A stretch of 64,000 nt of DNA from Microbacterium sp. LWS13-1.2 (GCF_040144835.1 NZ_CP151632.1:434001-498000); one strand, 5' to 3'. Shown: positions 17,458-26,684, counted from the first letter of the stretch. The notes: generated by a model not told the origin, from the letters alone. Numbers and translations are program-made.

Positions 17458-18675
17458 ATGGGCTCCGCTCTTCCGCTCGGCGAGCCTGTTCCCGCGGACG
17501 GCTCGCTCCCTTCGGGCATCCGCATCGATCCCGCGACCGATTTCGGCGTGTACCTGCACGTGCCCTTCTGCCGCGTCCGCTGCGGCTACTGCGACTTCAA
17601 CACGTACACGGCATCCGAGCTGCGGGGCGCGCGCCAGGACCAGTACGCCGACACGCTCCTGACCGAGATAGCCCTGGCCGCGCCGGTCCTCGAGCGCGCG
17701 GGCGGAAACCGCCCGGCCACGACGGTGTTCTTCGGCGGCGGCACGCCGACGCTGCTGCCCCCGGGCGATCTCGCCCGCATGCTCGGCGGCGTCCGCGACA
17801 CCTTCGGCATCGTCGAGGGCGCCGAGGTGACGGTCGAGGCCAACCCCGACACCGTCTCGCCGGCGGTCGCGGCCGAGCTGGCGGCATCCGGCGTCACCCG
17901 GCTCTCGATCGGCATGCAGTCCGCCGTTCCGCACGTTCTCGCGGCGCTGGATCGCACGCATGACCCCGAGAACGTCCGCACCGCCGTCGCGGCCGCCCGA
18001 GACGCCGGTCTCGACGTCAGCGTCGACCTCATCTACGGCGCTCCCGGTGAGTCGCTCGCGGACTGGCGTTCGTCGCTCGAGGCCGCCATCGCGCTGGAGC
18101 CCGACCACATCTCGGCCTACGCGCTCATCATCGAGGACGGCACGAAGCTCGCGCGCCAGATCCGCCGCGGAGAAGTCGCCGCCCCGGACGACGATCTGCA
18201 GGCCGACATGTACGAGCTCGCGGACGACCTGCTCGCGGGCGGCGGATTCGATTGGTACGAGGTGTCGAACTGGGCGCGAGACGCGGCCCACCGATCGCGG
18301 CACAATCTCGCCTACTGGGTCGGCTCGGACTGGTGGGGCTTCGGGCCGGGAGCGCACAGCCACATCGGGGGAGTGCGGTTCTGGAACGTCAAGCACCCCG
18401 CGGCGTACGCGCAGCGGCTCGCGGCGGGCGAATCGCCCGCCGCCGGACGCGAGAGCCCGGATGCCGATGCCCGAGCGCTCGAGAGCGTGCTGCTGCGCAC
18501 ACGGGTCCGGGAAGGGCTCCCGGTCGGCGAACTGCAGGGCGAGGGGCGACACGCGGTCGCCGCGCTCATCGCGGACGGCCTCATCGATGGTCCGACGGCG
18601 TTGCGCGGGCGCGTGGTGCTGACGCGACGGGGACGCCTGCTGGCGGACGCCGTCGTGCGCGCGCTGACCGAGTGA
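17458..18675 (+). CDS. hemW: Heme chaperone HemW (radical SAM, CPO-III-like)
   Basis: A 405-residue radical SAM protein. The cluster motif Cys-x3-Cys-x2-Cys is at 38, 42 and 45 within His-Val-Pro-Phe-Cys-Arg-Val-Arg-Cys-Gly-Tyr-Cys-Asp-Phe. Next come Phe-Phe-Gly-Gly-Gly-Thr-Pro-Thr-Leu, the Glu-Ala-Asn-Pro-Asp-Thr motif and Arg-Leu-Ser-Ile-Gly-Met-Gln-Ser. It lacks the extra N-terminal segment of true oxygen-independent coproporphyrinogen oxidases, which fits HemW, a protein that binds and hands over heme. The ATG at 17458 lies just downstream of DUF1990. In many bacteria hemW precedes hrcA, as here. Confidence 0.92.
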   Translation: MGSALPLGEPVPADGSLPSGIRIDPATDFGVYLHVPFCRVRCGYCDFNTYTASELRGARQDQYADTLLTEIALAAPVLERAGGNRPATTVFFGGGTPTLLPPGDLARMLGGVRDTFGIVEGAEVTVEANPDTVSPAVAAELAASGVTRLSIGMQSAVPHVLAALDRTHDPENVRTAVAAARDAGLDVSVDLIYGAPGESLADWRSSLEAAIALEPDHISAYALIIEDGTKLARQIRRGEVAAPDDDLQADMYELADDLLAGGGFDWYEVSNWARDAAHRSRHNLAYWVGSDWWGFGPGAHSHIGGVRFWNVKHPAAYAQRLAAGESPAAGRESPDADARALESVLLRTRVREGLPVGELQGEGRHAVAALIADGLIDGPTALRGRVVLTRRGRLLADAVVRALTE

Positions 18676-18745
18676 CCACGCGCGGCGCCCCGCCGCGGCT
18701 TCGCCGGGCGCGGCGTCGTTCGGCGATCCTGACGGGGTCATCGGA

Positions 18746-18751
18746 TAGAAT
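18746..18751 (+). promoter_or_regulatory. -10 box of hrcA
   Basis: TAGAAT, whose last base is the first base of the CIRCE element. Transcription would start inside the operator. Confidence 0.6.
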
Positions 18752-18777
18752 TGGCACTCCAGTCATGCGAGTGCCAG
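18751..18777 (+). promoter_or_regulatory. CIRCE operator (HrcA binding site)
   Basis: TTGGCACTC, nine bases, then GAGTGCCAG: a perfect inverted repeat matching the CIRCE consensus TTAGCACTC-N9-GAGTGCTAA apart from one symmetric change. It lies between the -10 box and the hrcA start, so HrcA should repress its own operon. Confidence 0.93.
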
Positions 18778-18812
18778 ACGCCCTGGTGCCGACAGCAGCG
18801 TGAGGAGGCGGA

Positions 18813-19853
18813 ATGGTCAGCGAGCGAGGTCTGCAGGTACTGCGGGCGATCGTCCAGGACTACGTCCACACGCGTGAGCCGGTCGGCAGCAAGACGATCG
18901 TCGAGCGGCATGCGTTCGGCGTATCCGCGGCGACGATCCGCAACGACATGGCTCTGCTGGAAGACGAGGAGCTCATCGTCGCGCCCCACACGTCGTCGGG
19001 ACGCGTGCCGACCGACAAGGGCTACCGCGTCTTCGTGGACCACCTCGCCGAGATCCGCCCGCTCTCGTCGGCGCAGCGCTCGGCCATCGCGTCCTTCCTG
19101 GACGGCTCGGGCGACCTCGACGACGTGCTCGTGCGCACCGTGCGCGCTCTCACGCAGCTCACCGGCCAGGTCGCGATTGTGCAGTACCCGTCGTTCGCCC
19201 GCGCCAACGTCACGCACGTGGAGCTGGTCCAGCTCGGCGGGGGGCGGATGCTGGTGATCATCGTCACCGACACCGGCCGCGTGTCGCAGCGGCTGACCTT
19301 CGTCGGAGAGGACTTCGACGACACCGACCTCGCGCACATCCGCGCCCGCCTCGGCACGCTGCTGGTCGGCCGGCCCGTCCGCGAGGGGCTTCAGCGCATC
19401 GCCGAGCGGCTGGAGGGGCCGGATGCGCAGGCACCCGCGCACGAGAAGGCGACCGACGAGATCATCCGTGCGGTCGCCGAAGAGCTCGAGGAGTTCCGCC
19501 AGGACAAGCTGGTGATGGCCGGCAGCGCGAACCTCGCGCGGAGCGAATCCGACTTCCGCGGCAGCATCTACCCCCTCCTCGAGGCGATCGAGGAGCAGGT
19601 GACCCTGCTGCGGCTGATGGGCGAGATGGTGGCCGACGAGCAGGGACTCGCCGCGAGCATCGGCCGCGAGAACGAGGCGTTCGGCCTGGCCGAGGCCTCC
19701 GTCGTGGCCAGCGACTACGACGCGACGGGATCGCTCGCCCGCGTCGGTGTGCTCGGCCCGACGCGCATGGACTACCCCACGAACCTCGCGACGGTCCGTG
19801 CCGTCGCGCGCTACCTCACGCGGATGCTCGAGCAGGACGACAACTCCCGCTGA
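18813..19853 (+). CDS. hrcA: Heat-inducible transcription repressor HrcA
   Basis: A 346-residue repressor that binds CIRCE operators and controls chaperone genes. The N-terminal winged helix contains Glu-Pro-Val-Gly-Ser-Lys-Thr-Ile-Val-Glu and Val-Ser-Ala-Ala-Thr-Ile-Arg-Asn-Asp-Met, followed by Ser-Ser-Gly-Arg-Val-Pro-Thr-Asp-Lys-Gly-Tyr-Arg, the family signature. The dimerisation and GAF-like domains follow. The start ATG has a clear GAGGAGG site. It is the first gene of an operon with dnaJ and rsmE and sits directly downstream of a CIRCE element. Confidence 0.97.
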   Translation: MVSERGLQVLRAIVQDYVHTREPVGSKTIVERHAFGVSAATIRNDMALLEDEELIVAPHTSSGRVPTDKGYRVFVDHLAEIRPLSSAQRSAIASFLDGSGDLDDVLVRTVRALTQLTGQVAIVQYPSFARANVTHVELVQLGGGRMLVIIVTDTGRVSQRLTFVGEDFDDTDLAHIRARLGTLLVGRPVREGLQRIAERLEGPDAQAPAHEKATDEIIRAVAEELEEFRQDKLVMAGSANLARSESDFRGSIYPLLEAIEEQVTLLRLMGEMVADEQGLAASIGRENEAFGLAEASVVASDYDATGSLARVGVLGPTRMDYPTNLATVRAVARYLTRMLEQDDNSR

Positions 19854-19904
19854 CGCTGACGCGCATCATCGATTCCGCGGCGGGGCCGCGGCAGGAAGGC
19901 GAAA

Positions 19905-21017
19905 GTGGCTGACCACTACGAGGTCCTCGGCGTCGCACGCGACGCCACCACCGACGAGATCAAGAAGGCGTATCGCAAGCTGGCCCGGCAGCTGCACCCG
20001 GATGTGAACCCCGGCGAGGACGCGTCTGAGCGGTTCAAGCTCGTGACGCACGCGTACGACGTGCTGAGCGACCCCGATCAACGGGCCCGGTACGACATGG
20101 GCGGGAGCGAGTCGCCTTTCGGCGGCGCCGGCGGCTTCGGCGGCTTCAACGACATCTTCGAGACCTTCTTCGGCGCGGCCGGCGGTTCGCGTGGCGGGCG
20201 CCCGCGATCGCGGCGTGAGCGCGGGCAGGACGCCCTCGTACGTGTGACGCTCGAGCTCGGCGACGTCGTGTTCGGCACGCACCGCGACATCGACGTGGAC
20301 ACCGCGGTGCTCTGCGAGACCTGTCAGGGATCGTGCTGCCAGCCTGGGACGAGCCCCGTCACGTGCGACATCTGCCACGGCACCGGAAACGTGCAGCGGC
20401 AGGTGCGGAGCCTTCTCGGCAACGTCGTCACGACACAGCCCTGCAACGTGTGCCAGGGCTACGGCACCACGATTCCCTACCCCTGCGCGACCTGCCAGGG
20501 TCAGGGCCGCGTGCGCGCGCGCCGCACGGTGTCGCTCGACATCCCCGCCGGCGTCGAGACCGGCCTGCGGCTCCAGCTTCCCGGCTCGGGCGAGGTCGGC
20601 CCCGCCGGCGGCCCGAACGGCGACCTCTACATCGAGGTCACCGTCTCGCCCCACGAGGTCTTCAGCCGCGACGGCGACGACCTGCTCGCCACGCTCGAGG
20701 TGTCCATGCCCGACGCGATCCTGGGCACCACGACGACGATCGAGTCGCTCGACGGTGCGGTGGATCTCGAGGTGCGGCCGGGGGTGCAGGCCGGCGACAT
20801 CCTGACGATCAAGGGCCGCGGCATCACCCCGCTGCGCGGCTCGCAGCGCGGAGACCTGAGGGTGGGCGTGCATGTCGTGACGCCCACGCGCCTGGACCAC
20901 AAGGAGCGAGCCCTCATCGAGGAGTTCGCCAAGCGGACCAAGGCGCCGTCCCCGCGGCTCTCGGAGTTCCACCAGGGTCTGTTCGCCAAGCTGCGCGACC
21001 GGTTCCGGAACGCCTGA
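19905..21017 (+). CDS. dnaJ: Chaperone protein DnaJ
   Basis: A 370-residue type I J-protein that stimulates DnaK ATPase and holds unfolded proteins. The J domain has His-Pro-Asp at 31-33, followed by a Gly/Phe-rich linker. Four Cys-x2-Cys zinc motifs follow (about 142-205). The first reads Cys-Glu-Thr-Cys-Gln-Gly-Ser-Cys, with Cys where Gly is usual. Two substrate-binding beta domains complete the protein. The start is GTG at 19905 with an AGGAAGG site. Its position after hrcA in a CIRCE operon marks it as the second, HrcA-linked dnaJ of actinobacteria; the dnaK-linked copy would be elsewhere. Confidence 0.95.
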   Translation: MADHYEVLGVARDATTDEIKKAYRKLARQLHPDVNPGEDASERFKLVTHAYDVLSDPDQRARYDMGGSESPFGGAGGFGGFNDIFETFFGAAGGSRGGRPRSRRERGQDALVRVTLELGDVVFGTHRDIDVDTAVLCETCQGSCCQPGTSPVTCDICHGTGNVQRQVRSLLGNVVTTQPCNVCQGYGTTIPYPCATCQGQGRVRARRTVSLDIPAGVETGLRLQLPGSGEVGPAGGPNGDLYIEVTVSPHEVFSRDGDDLLATLEVSMPDAILGTTTTIESLDGAVDLEVRPGVQAGDILTIKGRGITPLRGSQRGDLRVGVHVVTPTRLDHKERALIEEFAKRTKAPSPRLSEFHQGLFAKLRDRFRNA

Positions 21018-21020
21018 CCG

Positions 21021-21755
21021 GTGTCCCTCCACTTCCTCCTCGACGAGCCGGCGGGTGCGCCGGGCGACGCGGTGAGCCTCACCGGCGCCGAGGCGCACCA
21101 CGCCTCCAGCGTGCGGCGGGTGCGCGTCGGCGAAGAGGTGACGCTCGGCGACGGCCGCGGCGCCTGGCTCACCGGCGTCGTCGAGTCGGTGGCACCGCGC
21201 GAGGTCGTGGTGCGCATCCGCGAGCGGGCGGATGCCGCGCAGCCGAGTCCTCGGGTGGTGCTCGTGCAGGCGCTGGCCAAAGGCGACCGCGACGAACTGG
21301 CGGTCCAGGCGGCGACCGAGCTCGGAGTCGACGAGATCGTCCCGTGGCAGGCCGCACGAAGCGTCTCGCGGTGGGACGTGGCGAAGGCGGCGAAGGGCCG
21401 TGCGCGCTGGGCGACGATCGTGCGCGAGGCCGCGAAGCAGGCGCACCGCGCCTGGGTCCCCGAGGTGGTGGAGCTCACCACGACCGCGGGGATCGTGCGC
21501 CGGGCCGCGGCATCCCGCATGCTCGTGCTCGAGCCGACCGCGGCCGAGCCGCTCAGCGCCCTCGCGATGGAGTCCGGCGACGAGCGCGACGTCGTGCTCG
21601 TGGTCGGGCCGGAGGGCGGGATCGCACCCGACGAGCTCGACGCCTTCGCCGCCGCCGGAGCGCGCCTGGTCCGGCTCGGCGACACCGTGCTGCGCACATC
21701 GACGGCCGGCCCGGCGGCCCTTGCGGTCGTGAGCACCGCGCTCGCACGCTGGTGA
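21021..21755 (+). CDS. rsmE: 16S rRNA (uracil-1498-N3)-methyltransferase
   Basis: A 244-residue SPOUT-class methyltransferase that modifies U1498 of 16S rRNA. It has an N-terminal PUA-like domain with His-His-Ala-Ser-Ser-Val-Arg-Arg-Val-Arg. The trefoil-knot domain has Ala-Lys-Gly-Asp-Arg-Asp-Glu-Leu, Gln-Ala-Ala-Thr-Glu-Leu-Gly-Val, Val-Gly-Pro-Glu-Gly-Gly and Arg-Leu-Gly-Asp-Thr-Val-Leu-Arg. All are RsmE signatures. The start is GTG three bases after dnaJ, so it is coupled to dnaJ, as in many bacteria. Confidence 0.94.
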   Translation: MSLHFLLDEPAGAPGDAVSLTGAEAHHASSVRRVRVGEEVTLGDGRGAWLTGVVESVAPREVVVRIRERADAAQPSPRVVLVQALAKGDRDELAVQAATELGVDEIVPWQAARSVSRWDVAKAAKGRARWATIVREAAKQAHRAWVPEVVELTTTAGIVRRAAASRMLVLEPTAAEPLSALAMESGDERDVVLVVGPEGGIAPDELDAFAAAGARLVRLGDTVLRTSTAGPAALAVVSTALARW

Positions 21756-21810
21756 GTGGTATCGACAGTCCCATCGACCGCTCCCCGAGCCCGTCGAACG
21801 GCCCCGTCGC

Positions 21811-21816
21811 TAGACT
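21811..21816 (+). promoter_or_regulatory. -10 box of the HIT gene (leaderless)
   Basis: TAGACT ends six bases before the ATG at 21823. It would start the HIT-phoH-ybeY-CNNM-era operon. Confidence 0.55.
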
Positions 21817-21822
21817 TGCGGC

Positions 21823-22170
21823 ATGAGCGAGCCGTCGATCTTCACGCGCATCCGCAACGGAGAGATCCCGTCCGAGATCATCGCAGAGACCGAGAATGCG
21901 TTCGCGATCCGCGACATCGCGCCGCAGGCGCCGCTGCACCTGCTGGTGATCACCAAGACCGAGGAGTACCGGAACGTCGTCGAGCTCGCCGCCGGCAATC
22001 CCGAGCTGATGGCAGAGCTCGTCGGCCTGGCGAACACCCTCGCCGCGGAGCATTCGGACGGGGACTTCCGCCTCGTGTTCAACACCGGCCCGAACGCGGG
22101 CCAGACCATCTTCCACGTGCACGCCCATGTGCTCGCGGGAGGCCTCGAAGAGAAGAGTGTCGGTGCCTGA
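21823..22170 (+). CDS. HIT family nucleotide-binding protein
   Basis: A 115-residue histidine-triad protein of the Hint/HinT branch, likely a purine nucleoside phosphoramidase. The catalytic His-Val-His-Ala-His is at 98-102, and the N-terminal Ile-Phe-x-Arg-Ile-x-x-Gly-Glu-Ile-Pro motif is typical. Length is normal for single-domain HIT proteins. It is the first gene of a run of overlapping genes leading to era. The following phoH start lies inside its last codons. Confidence 0.92.
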   Translation: MSEPSIFTRIRNGEIPSEIIAETENAFAIRDIAPQAPLHLLVITKTEEYRNVVELAAGNPELMAELVGLANTLAAEHSDGDFRLVFNTGPNAGQTIFHVHAHVLAGGLEEKSVGA

Positions 22171-23254
22171 TCAAGACGGTCATGAGACCGTGAGCGACCG
22201 CGTCTACGCGGATGGGGTCGCGATGGTGCAGTTGCTGGGTCCCCAGGATCGCCTGCTGCGGGTCGTCGAACGGGAGCACCCCGGTGTCGACGTGCATGTG
22301 CGCGGCAACGAGATCACGCTCACGGGCGAGGCCGACGCCGTCGCCGCGGCACGGTCGCTCGTCGACGAGCTGCTGGCGATGACGAAGGCGGGGCACGCGC
22401 TCGGCGAGGCGGACGTCACCTCGTCGAACCGCATCCTGCGCACGGAGGGCGGTCCGCGGCCGTCCGAGGTCCTCGGCGAGGCGATCCTCTCGTCCCGCGG
22501 CCGGGTCATCCGCCCGAAGACGCTGGGCCAGAAGGCGTACGTCGACGCGATCGAGGAGAACACGATCGTGTTCGGCATCGGTCCGGCCGGAACCGGCAAG
22601 ACCTACCTGGCGATGGCAAAGGCCGTTCAGGCGCTGCAGCGCAAGGAGGTCAGCCGAATCATCCTGACGCGTCCCGCGGTCGAGGCGGGGGAGAGGCTCG
22701 GGTTCCTCCCCGGCACGCTCACCGACAAGATCGACCCGTATCTGCGGCCGCTGTACGACGCGCTGAACGAGATGATGGACCCCGAGCTGGTTCCCAAGCT
22801 GATGGCGACGGGCACCATCGAGGTGGCGCCGCTGGCGTACATGCGCGGACGCACGCTGAACGACTCGTTCGTCGTGCTCGACGAGGCCCAGAACACCACG
22901 CCCGAGCAGATGAAGATGTTCCTCACCCGGCTCGGCTTCGGCACGCGCATGGTGGTCACCGGTGACATCACGCAGATCGATCTGCCGCAGGGGTCATCGG
23001 GACTGCGCCTCGTGACCCGCGTGCTGGGCGACATCGACGACATCCACTTCGCCTACCTCACGAGCGACGACGTGGTGCGGCACACGCTCGTGGGACGGAT
23101 CGTCGACGCTTACACCGTGTACGACGAGCACCGCCTCGCCGCACGACGGGAGCGGGACGAGGCCTCCGAGTTCGCCAACCGCGCGGAGCGCCGCGCCACC
23201 GTACAGCGCACCGGCGGACCCCGTGACCACCTTCCGAAGCGAGGACGCTCATGA
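22163..23254 (+). CDS. phoH: PhoH family ATPase
   Basis: A P-loop ATPase of about 363 residues, often linked to RNA metabolism with YbeY. It has Gly-Pro-Ala-Gly-Thr-Gly-Lys-Thr at 140-147, a Walker B Val-Val-Leu-Asp-Glu-Ala-Gln-Asn, and Thr-Gly-Asp-Ile-Thr-Gln-Ile-Asp-Leu-Pro. An N-terminal KH-like region (about 30-75) precedes it. GTG at 22163 is chosen because it follows a GAAGAGAAG purine tract and overlaps the HIT stop; GTG at 22157 is possible. The charged C-terminal tail overlaps ybeY by ATGA. Confidence 0.92.
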   Translation: MPDQDGHETVSDRVYADGVAMVQLLGPQDRLLRVVEREHPGVDVHVRGNEITLTGEADAVAAARSLVDELLAMTKAGHALGEADVTSSNRILRTEGGPRPSEVLGEAILSSRGRVIRPKTLGQKAYVDAIEENTIVFGIGPAGTGKTYLAMAKAVQALQRKEVSRIILTRPAVEAGERLGFLPGTLTDKIDPYLRPLYDALNEMMDPELVPKLMATGTIEVAPLAYMRGRTLNDSFVVLDEAQNTTPEQMKMFLTRLGFGTRMVVTGDITQIDLPQGSSGLRLVTRVLGDIDDIHFAYLTSDDVVRHTLVGRIVDAYTVYDEHRLAARRERDEASEFANRAERRATVQRTGGPRDHLPKRGRS

Positions 23255-23721
23255 CCATCGAGATCGGCAACGAATCCGGGATCGCCGTCGACGAGACGGT
23301 GCTGCTGCGGCTGATGGAGCACAACTTCGCGGAGCTGCACGTGAGCCCCGACGCCGACGTCGCGATCCTCCTCGTCGACGAGGGCGCGATGGAAGCGCTG
23401 CACGTGCAGTGGATGGACGAGCCCGGTCCCACCGACGTCCTCAGCTTCCCCATGGACGAGCTCCGCCCGGGCACGGAGGACGCCCCGACGCCCCCCGGAC
23501 TCCTCGGCGACATCGTGCTGTGCCCGCAGGTCGCCGAGGCGCAGGCGGTGGCGGCGAAGCACTCGACGCTCGACGAGCTGATCCTCCTCACGACGCACGG
23601 CCTGCTGCACCTTCTCGGCTTCGACCACGCCGAGCCGGAGGAGGAGCGCGAGATGTTCGGACTGCAGCGGGAGCTCATCACCTCGTTCCAGGCGTCCGAG
23701 CGCCGACGACCGCGCGCATGA
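23251..23721 (+). CDS. ybeY: Endoribonuclease YbeY (rRNA maturation)
   Basis: A 156-residue metal-dependent ribonuclease acting in 16S rRNA 3' end maturation and ribosome quality control. The zinc site His-Gly-Leu-Leu-His-Leu-Leu-Gly-Phe-Asp-His is at 116-126, with all three histidines present. The Asp-Val-Leu-Ser-Phe-Pro motif is near 62. Length is typical. It overlaps phoH by ATGA upstream and the CNNM gene by ATGA downstream, the usual phoH-ybeY-corC/hlyC-era order. Confidence 0.95.
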   Translation: MTIEIGNESGIAVDETVLLRLMEHNFAELHVSPDADVAILLVDEGAMEALHVQWMDEPGPTDVLSFPMDELRPGTEDAPTPPGLLGDIVLCPQVAEAQAVAAKHSTLDELILLTTHGLLHLLGFDHAEPEEEREMFGLQRELITSFQASERRRPRA

Positions 23722-25067
23722 CCGCTGCCCTCCTTCTCGTCGCGGCGGCGCTGCTGCTCGCGTTCGGCGCCCTGATGGTCGCCATCGACGCGGCGCTCAG
23801 CGTCACCTCGCGCGCCGATCTCGCCGAACTCGCCGCAGGGGACCGCAATGCGGAACCGCTGCGCAGGATCGCGGCCGACCCCGACGCCCACGCCAACGCG
23901 GTGATCTTCATCCGCGTCCTCGCCGAGACGACCGCGGCGGTGCTCGTGACGGTCGCGTTCACCGACCTCTTCAACAACATCTGGTGGGCGATGCTCGCCG
24001 CGGCGCTCCTGATGACGGGAGTGTCGTACGTCATCGTGGGCGCGAGCCCGCGCACCGTCGGCAGGCTCCACGCCAAGGCGCTCCTGCGCGGTGCCGCGCC
24101 GGTCATCCGCGGCGTGCGCATCATCCTGGGTCCGCTCGCCCACGGCCTCGTCGCACTCGGCACCCGCATCACGCCCGGTGCCTCTCGCGGGTCCTCGTTC
24201 GCGTCCGAGGAGCAGCTGCTCAGCATCATCGACGAGGCCGCCGAGAATGAGCTCATCGAGCAGGACGACCGTGAGCTCATCCACTCGGTCTTCGACTTCA
24301 CCGACACCTTCGTGCGGGCCGTCATGGTGCCGCGCACCGACATGGTCACCGTCGATGCCTCGGCATCCACGCGCGAGGCGATGTCGATCTTCCTCGAGAA
24401 GGGCGTGTCGCGCGTTCCCATCGTCGACGACGACGCCGACGACGTCGTGGGGGTGCTCTACCTCAAGGACCTCGTGCAGTTCGCCTTCCGCGACGAGTCG
24501 GGGTGGCGCGATGCCCCGATCAGTCGCATCGCCCGGCCGGCGGTCTTCGTCCCCGAGTCGATGAAGGCCGAGACCCTGCTGCAGCAGATGAAGCGCGACG
24601 CCGTGCACGTGTGCCTCGTCGTCGACGAGTACGGCGGCGTGTCGGGGCTCGTGACCCTGGAGGACCTCATCGAGGAGCTCGTCGGCGAGATCTCCGACGA
24701 GTACGACCCCCGTGCCGAGGAGGTCACCGAGCTCGAGCCCGGTCACTACCGGGTGAGCGCACGCCTCGGACTCGACGAGGTCGGGGACCTCTTCGGCCTC
24801 GATCTGGAGGACGAGGACGTCGACTCGATCGGCGGGCTCCTCGGCAAGGCGCTGGGCCGCGTGCCGCAGCCCGGCGCGACCGCAGAGTACGCCGGACTCG
24901 TGCTCACCGGAGGCGCGTCGCGCGGACGCGGACGCGGGATCTCGACGGTGTTCGTCGAACGCGGCGCACCCACCTTGGACATGGGCCGGCCGCGCACCGG
25001 CGAGATCCGCATTCCGAGCCCTCGCACCGGCGAGGTACGGCTGCCCAAGAAGGAAGACACCCCATGA
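23718..25067 (+). CDS. Hemolysin C/CNNM (CorC) family membrane protein with CBS domains
   Basis: A 449-residue protein with a DUF21/CNNM membrane domain of three to four helices (residues 1-170). A CBS-domain pair follows (about 200-330, including Val-Met-Val-Pro-Arg-Thr-Asp-Met and Val-Val-Asp-Glu-Tyr-Gly-Gly-Val-Ser-Gly). A C-terminal CorC/HlyC transporter-associated domain follows that, and the protein ends in a low-complexity tail with Gly-Arg-Pro/Arg-Thr-Gly-Glu repeats. CNNM homologues are linked to magnesium efflux; the hemolysin name is historical. The ATG at 23718 overlaps the ybeY stop, and its own stop overlaps era. Confidence 0.9.
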   Translation: MTAALLLVAAALLLAFGALMVAIDAALSVTSRADLAELAAGDRNAEPLRRIAADPDAHANAVIFIRVLAETTAAVLVTVAFTDLFNNIWWAMLAAALLMTGVSYVIVGASPRTVGRLHAKALLRGAAPVIRGVRIILGPLAHGLVALGTRITPGASRGSSFASEEQLLSIIDEAAENELIEQDDRELIHSVFDFTDTFVRAVMVPRTDMVTVDASASTREAMSIFLEKGVSRVPIVDDDADDVVGVLYLKDLVQFAFRDESGWRDAPISRIARPAVFVPESMKAETLLQQMKRDAVHVCLVVDEYGGVSGLVTLEDLIEELVGEISDEYDPRAEEVTELEPGHYRVSARLGLDEVGDLFGLDLEDEDVDSIGGLLGKALGRVPQPGATAEYAGLVLTGGASRGRGRGISTVFVERGAPTLDMGRPRTGEIRIPSPRTGEVRLPKKEDTP

Positions 25068-26026
25068 CCGACAACGACGCCATGCCGGCTTCCGAACCCG
25101 CCGCCGTCCCCGCCTCTGCCCAGGCCTCAGGGCCCGCCGACGGGCGTTCCGGCTTCGTCACCTTCGTCGGCCGCCCGAACGTCGGCAAGTCCACCCTCAC
25201 GAACGCCCTCGTCGGCGAGAAGGTCGCCATCACCAGCGACAAGCCGCAGACCACGCGGCGCGCGATCCGCGGCATCGTGAACCGCCCCGGCGGCCAGCTG
25301 GTGATCGTCGACACCCCGGGCCTCCACAAGCCCCGTACCCTCCTCGGGCAGCGTCTGAACGACCTCGTCGAGCAGGTGCTGGGCGATGTCGACGTGATCG
25401 GCTTCTGTGTTCCCGCGACAGAGAAGGTCGGCCCCGGCGACCGCCGCATCGCCGAGTCGTTGGGCGGCTACGGCCGGGCGAAGAAGGTCGCGATCGTCAC
25501 CAAGACGGATGCCGCGTCCCGCGACCAGATCACCGAGAGGCTGATCGAGGTCGACCAGCTGCGCGAGGACTGGGCCGCTGTCATTCCGCTCTCCGCACTC
25601 ACCCGCGATCAGCTCGACGTGCTGACCGACGAACTGCTCGCACTCATGCCGAAGGGCCCCGCGCTCTACCCCGACGGCGTCGTCACTGACGAGTCGACCG
25701 AAGACCGCATCGCCGAGATCATCCGCGAGGCGGCGCTCGAGGGTGTGCGCGATGAGCTGCCGCACTCCATCGCCGTCACGATCGAGGACATCTCCGAGCG
25801 CGACACCGGGTCGATGACCGACATCCATGCGAACCTCATCGTCGAGCGCGACAGTCAGAAGGCGATCATCATCGGCCACAAGGGCTCACGCCTGCGCGAC
25901 GTCGGCGCGCGTGCCCGCGCGCAGATCGAGCCGCTGGTCGGCACGCAGGTCTTCCTGAAACTGCACGTGCGCGTCGCGAAGGAATGGCAGCGCGACCCGA
26001 AGCAGCTGGGCAGGCTCGGCTTCTGA
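25064..26026 (+). CDS. era: GTPase Era
   Basis: A 320-residue GTPase needed for 30S assembly. An extra Ala/Pro-rich N-terminus of about 28 residues precedes the G domain. G1 is Gly-Arg-Pro-Asn-Val-Gly-Lys-Ser (36-43), G3 is Asp-Thr-Pro-Gly, and G4 is Thr-Lys-Thr-Asp, a variant of the usual NKxD. The C-terminal KH domain contains Val-Glu-Arg-Asp-Ser-Gln-Lys and Ile-Ile-Gly-His-Lys-Gly-Ser, which binds the 16S rRNA 3' end. The start ATG overlaps the previous stop and has an AAGGAAG site. Confidence 0.95.
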   Translation: MTDNDAMPASEPAAVPASAQASGPADGRSGFVTFVGRPNVGKSTLTNALVGEKVAITSDKPQTTRRAIRGIVNRPGGQLVIVDTPGLHKPRTLLGQRLNDLVEQVLGDVDVIGFCVPATEKVGPGDRRIAESLGGYGRAKKVAIVTKTDAASRDQITERLIEVDQLREDWAAVIPLSALTRDQLDVLTDELLALMPKGPALYPDGVVTDESTEDRIAEIIREAALEGVRDELPHSIAVTIEDISERDTGSMTDIHANLIVERDSQKAIIIGHKGSRLRDVGARARAQIEPLVGTQVFLKLHVRVAKEWQRDPKQLGRLGF

Positions 26027-26054
26027 CACCGCGGCGCCTGTTGCGGCGCCTGGA

Positions 26055-26684
26055 TCAGCCGCCGGTCGGCGTCATCGCCGACCGGATGACGACGGTGTCG
26101 TCGCCGAACTCCGCGTTCGCGGCATCCTGCCAGCTGCCGTCGTCCCAGACGACGTCGACCCAGAGCCACCCGTCCTGCGGGTGGGAGCTCAAGTATGCGT
26201 CGCCGAGGCGGTCGGGGAGCTCCTCCTGGATGGCGGTGAGCGTCGCCTCGTCGCCCGCTCCCGGCTCGCCGCCGGTCGGGTCTTCGGGCCGGATCGGGTC
26301 GTACAGAGCGAGCTGGATCGGCGGCTGGGTCATGGTGAATGACGTGCCGTCGTATGCGCCGCGCACGGCATAGGCGCCCCAGGTCACGTCGCCCGACGAC
26401 TCGGCACCCTCGACGCCGTCCCAGGTCCAGTCCTCGAGCGGGATCCCCGTGCACTGCGGCGGATACGACTCCGCCACCGGACCCAGACAGAGCTGCACCT
26501 CGCCGGCGGTGTCCAGCACGGTGCCGGTCGTGGTGACCTCGCCCTCGGGCGGCACCGGTGTGATCGCCCCGAGGGCGGCAGGCGGGGGAGTGCTCGCAGG
26601 ATCCGCGCCCGCGCACGCGACGGCGACGAGCCCGACGAGGACGGCGGTGGCAGCGGTGCCGAGCGGGCGGCGGAGACCTCTCAT
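26055..26684 (-). CDS. Putative lipoprotein, unknown function
   Basis: A 209-residue secreted protein. The N-terminus has two arginines, a hydrophobic stretch and a lipobox Ala-Val-Ala-Cys with Cys24, so it should be lipid-anchored outside the membrane. A Pro/Thr-rich linker follows. The mature part has two further cysteines (in Leu-Cys-Leu-Gly and Gln-Cys-Thr-Gly) that may form a disulphide, and a Trp/Asp-rich C-terminal half. No known domain was recognised. ATG at 26684 is chosen because it places the signal peptide correctly; a longer upstream extension is Arg-rich and unlikely. It is convergent with era. Confidence 0.75.
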   Translation of the reverse strand: MRGLRRPLGTAATAVLVGLVAVACAGADPASTPPPAALGAITPVPPEGEVTTTGTVLDTAGEVQLCLGPVAESYPPQCTGIPLEDWTWDGVEGAESSGDVTWGAYAVRGAYDGTSFTMTQPPIQLALYDPIRPEDPTGGEPGAGDEATLTAIQEELPDRLGDAYLSSHPQDGWLWVDVVWDDGSWQDAANAEFGDDTVVIRSAMTPTGG

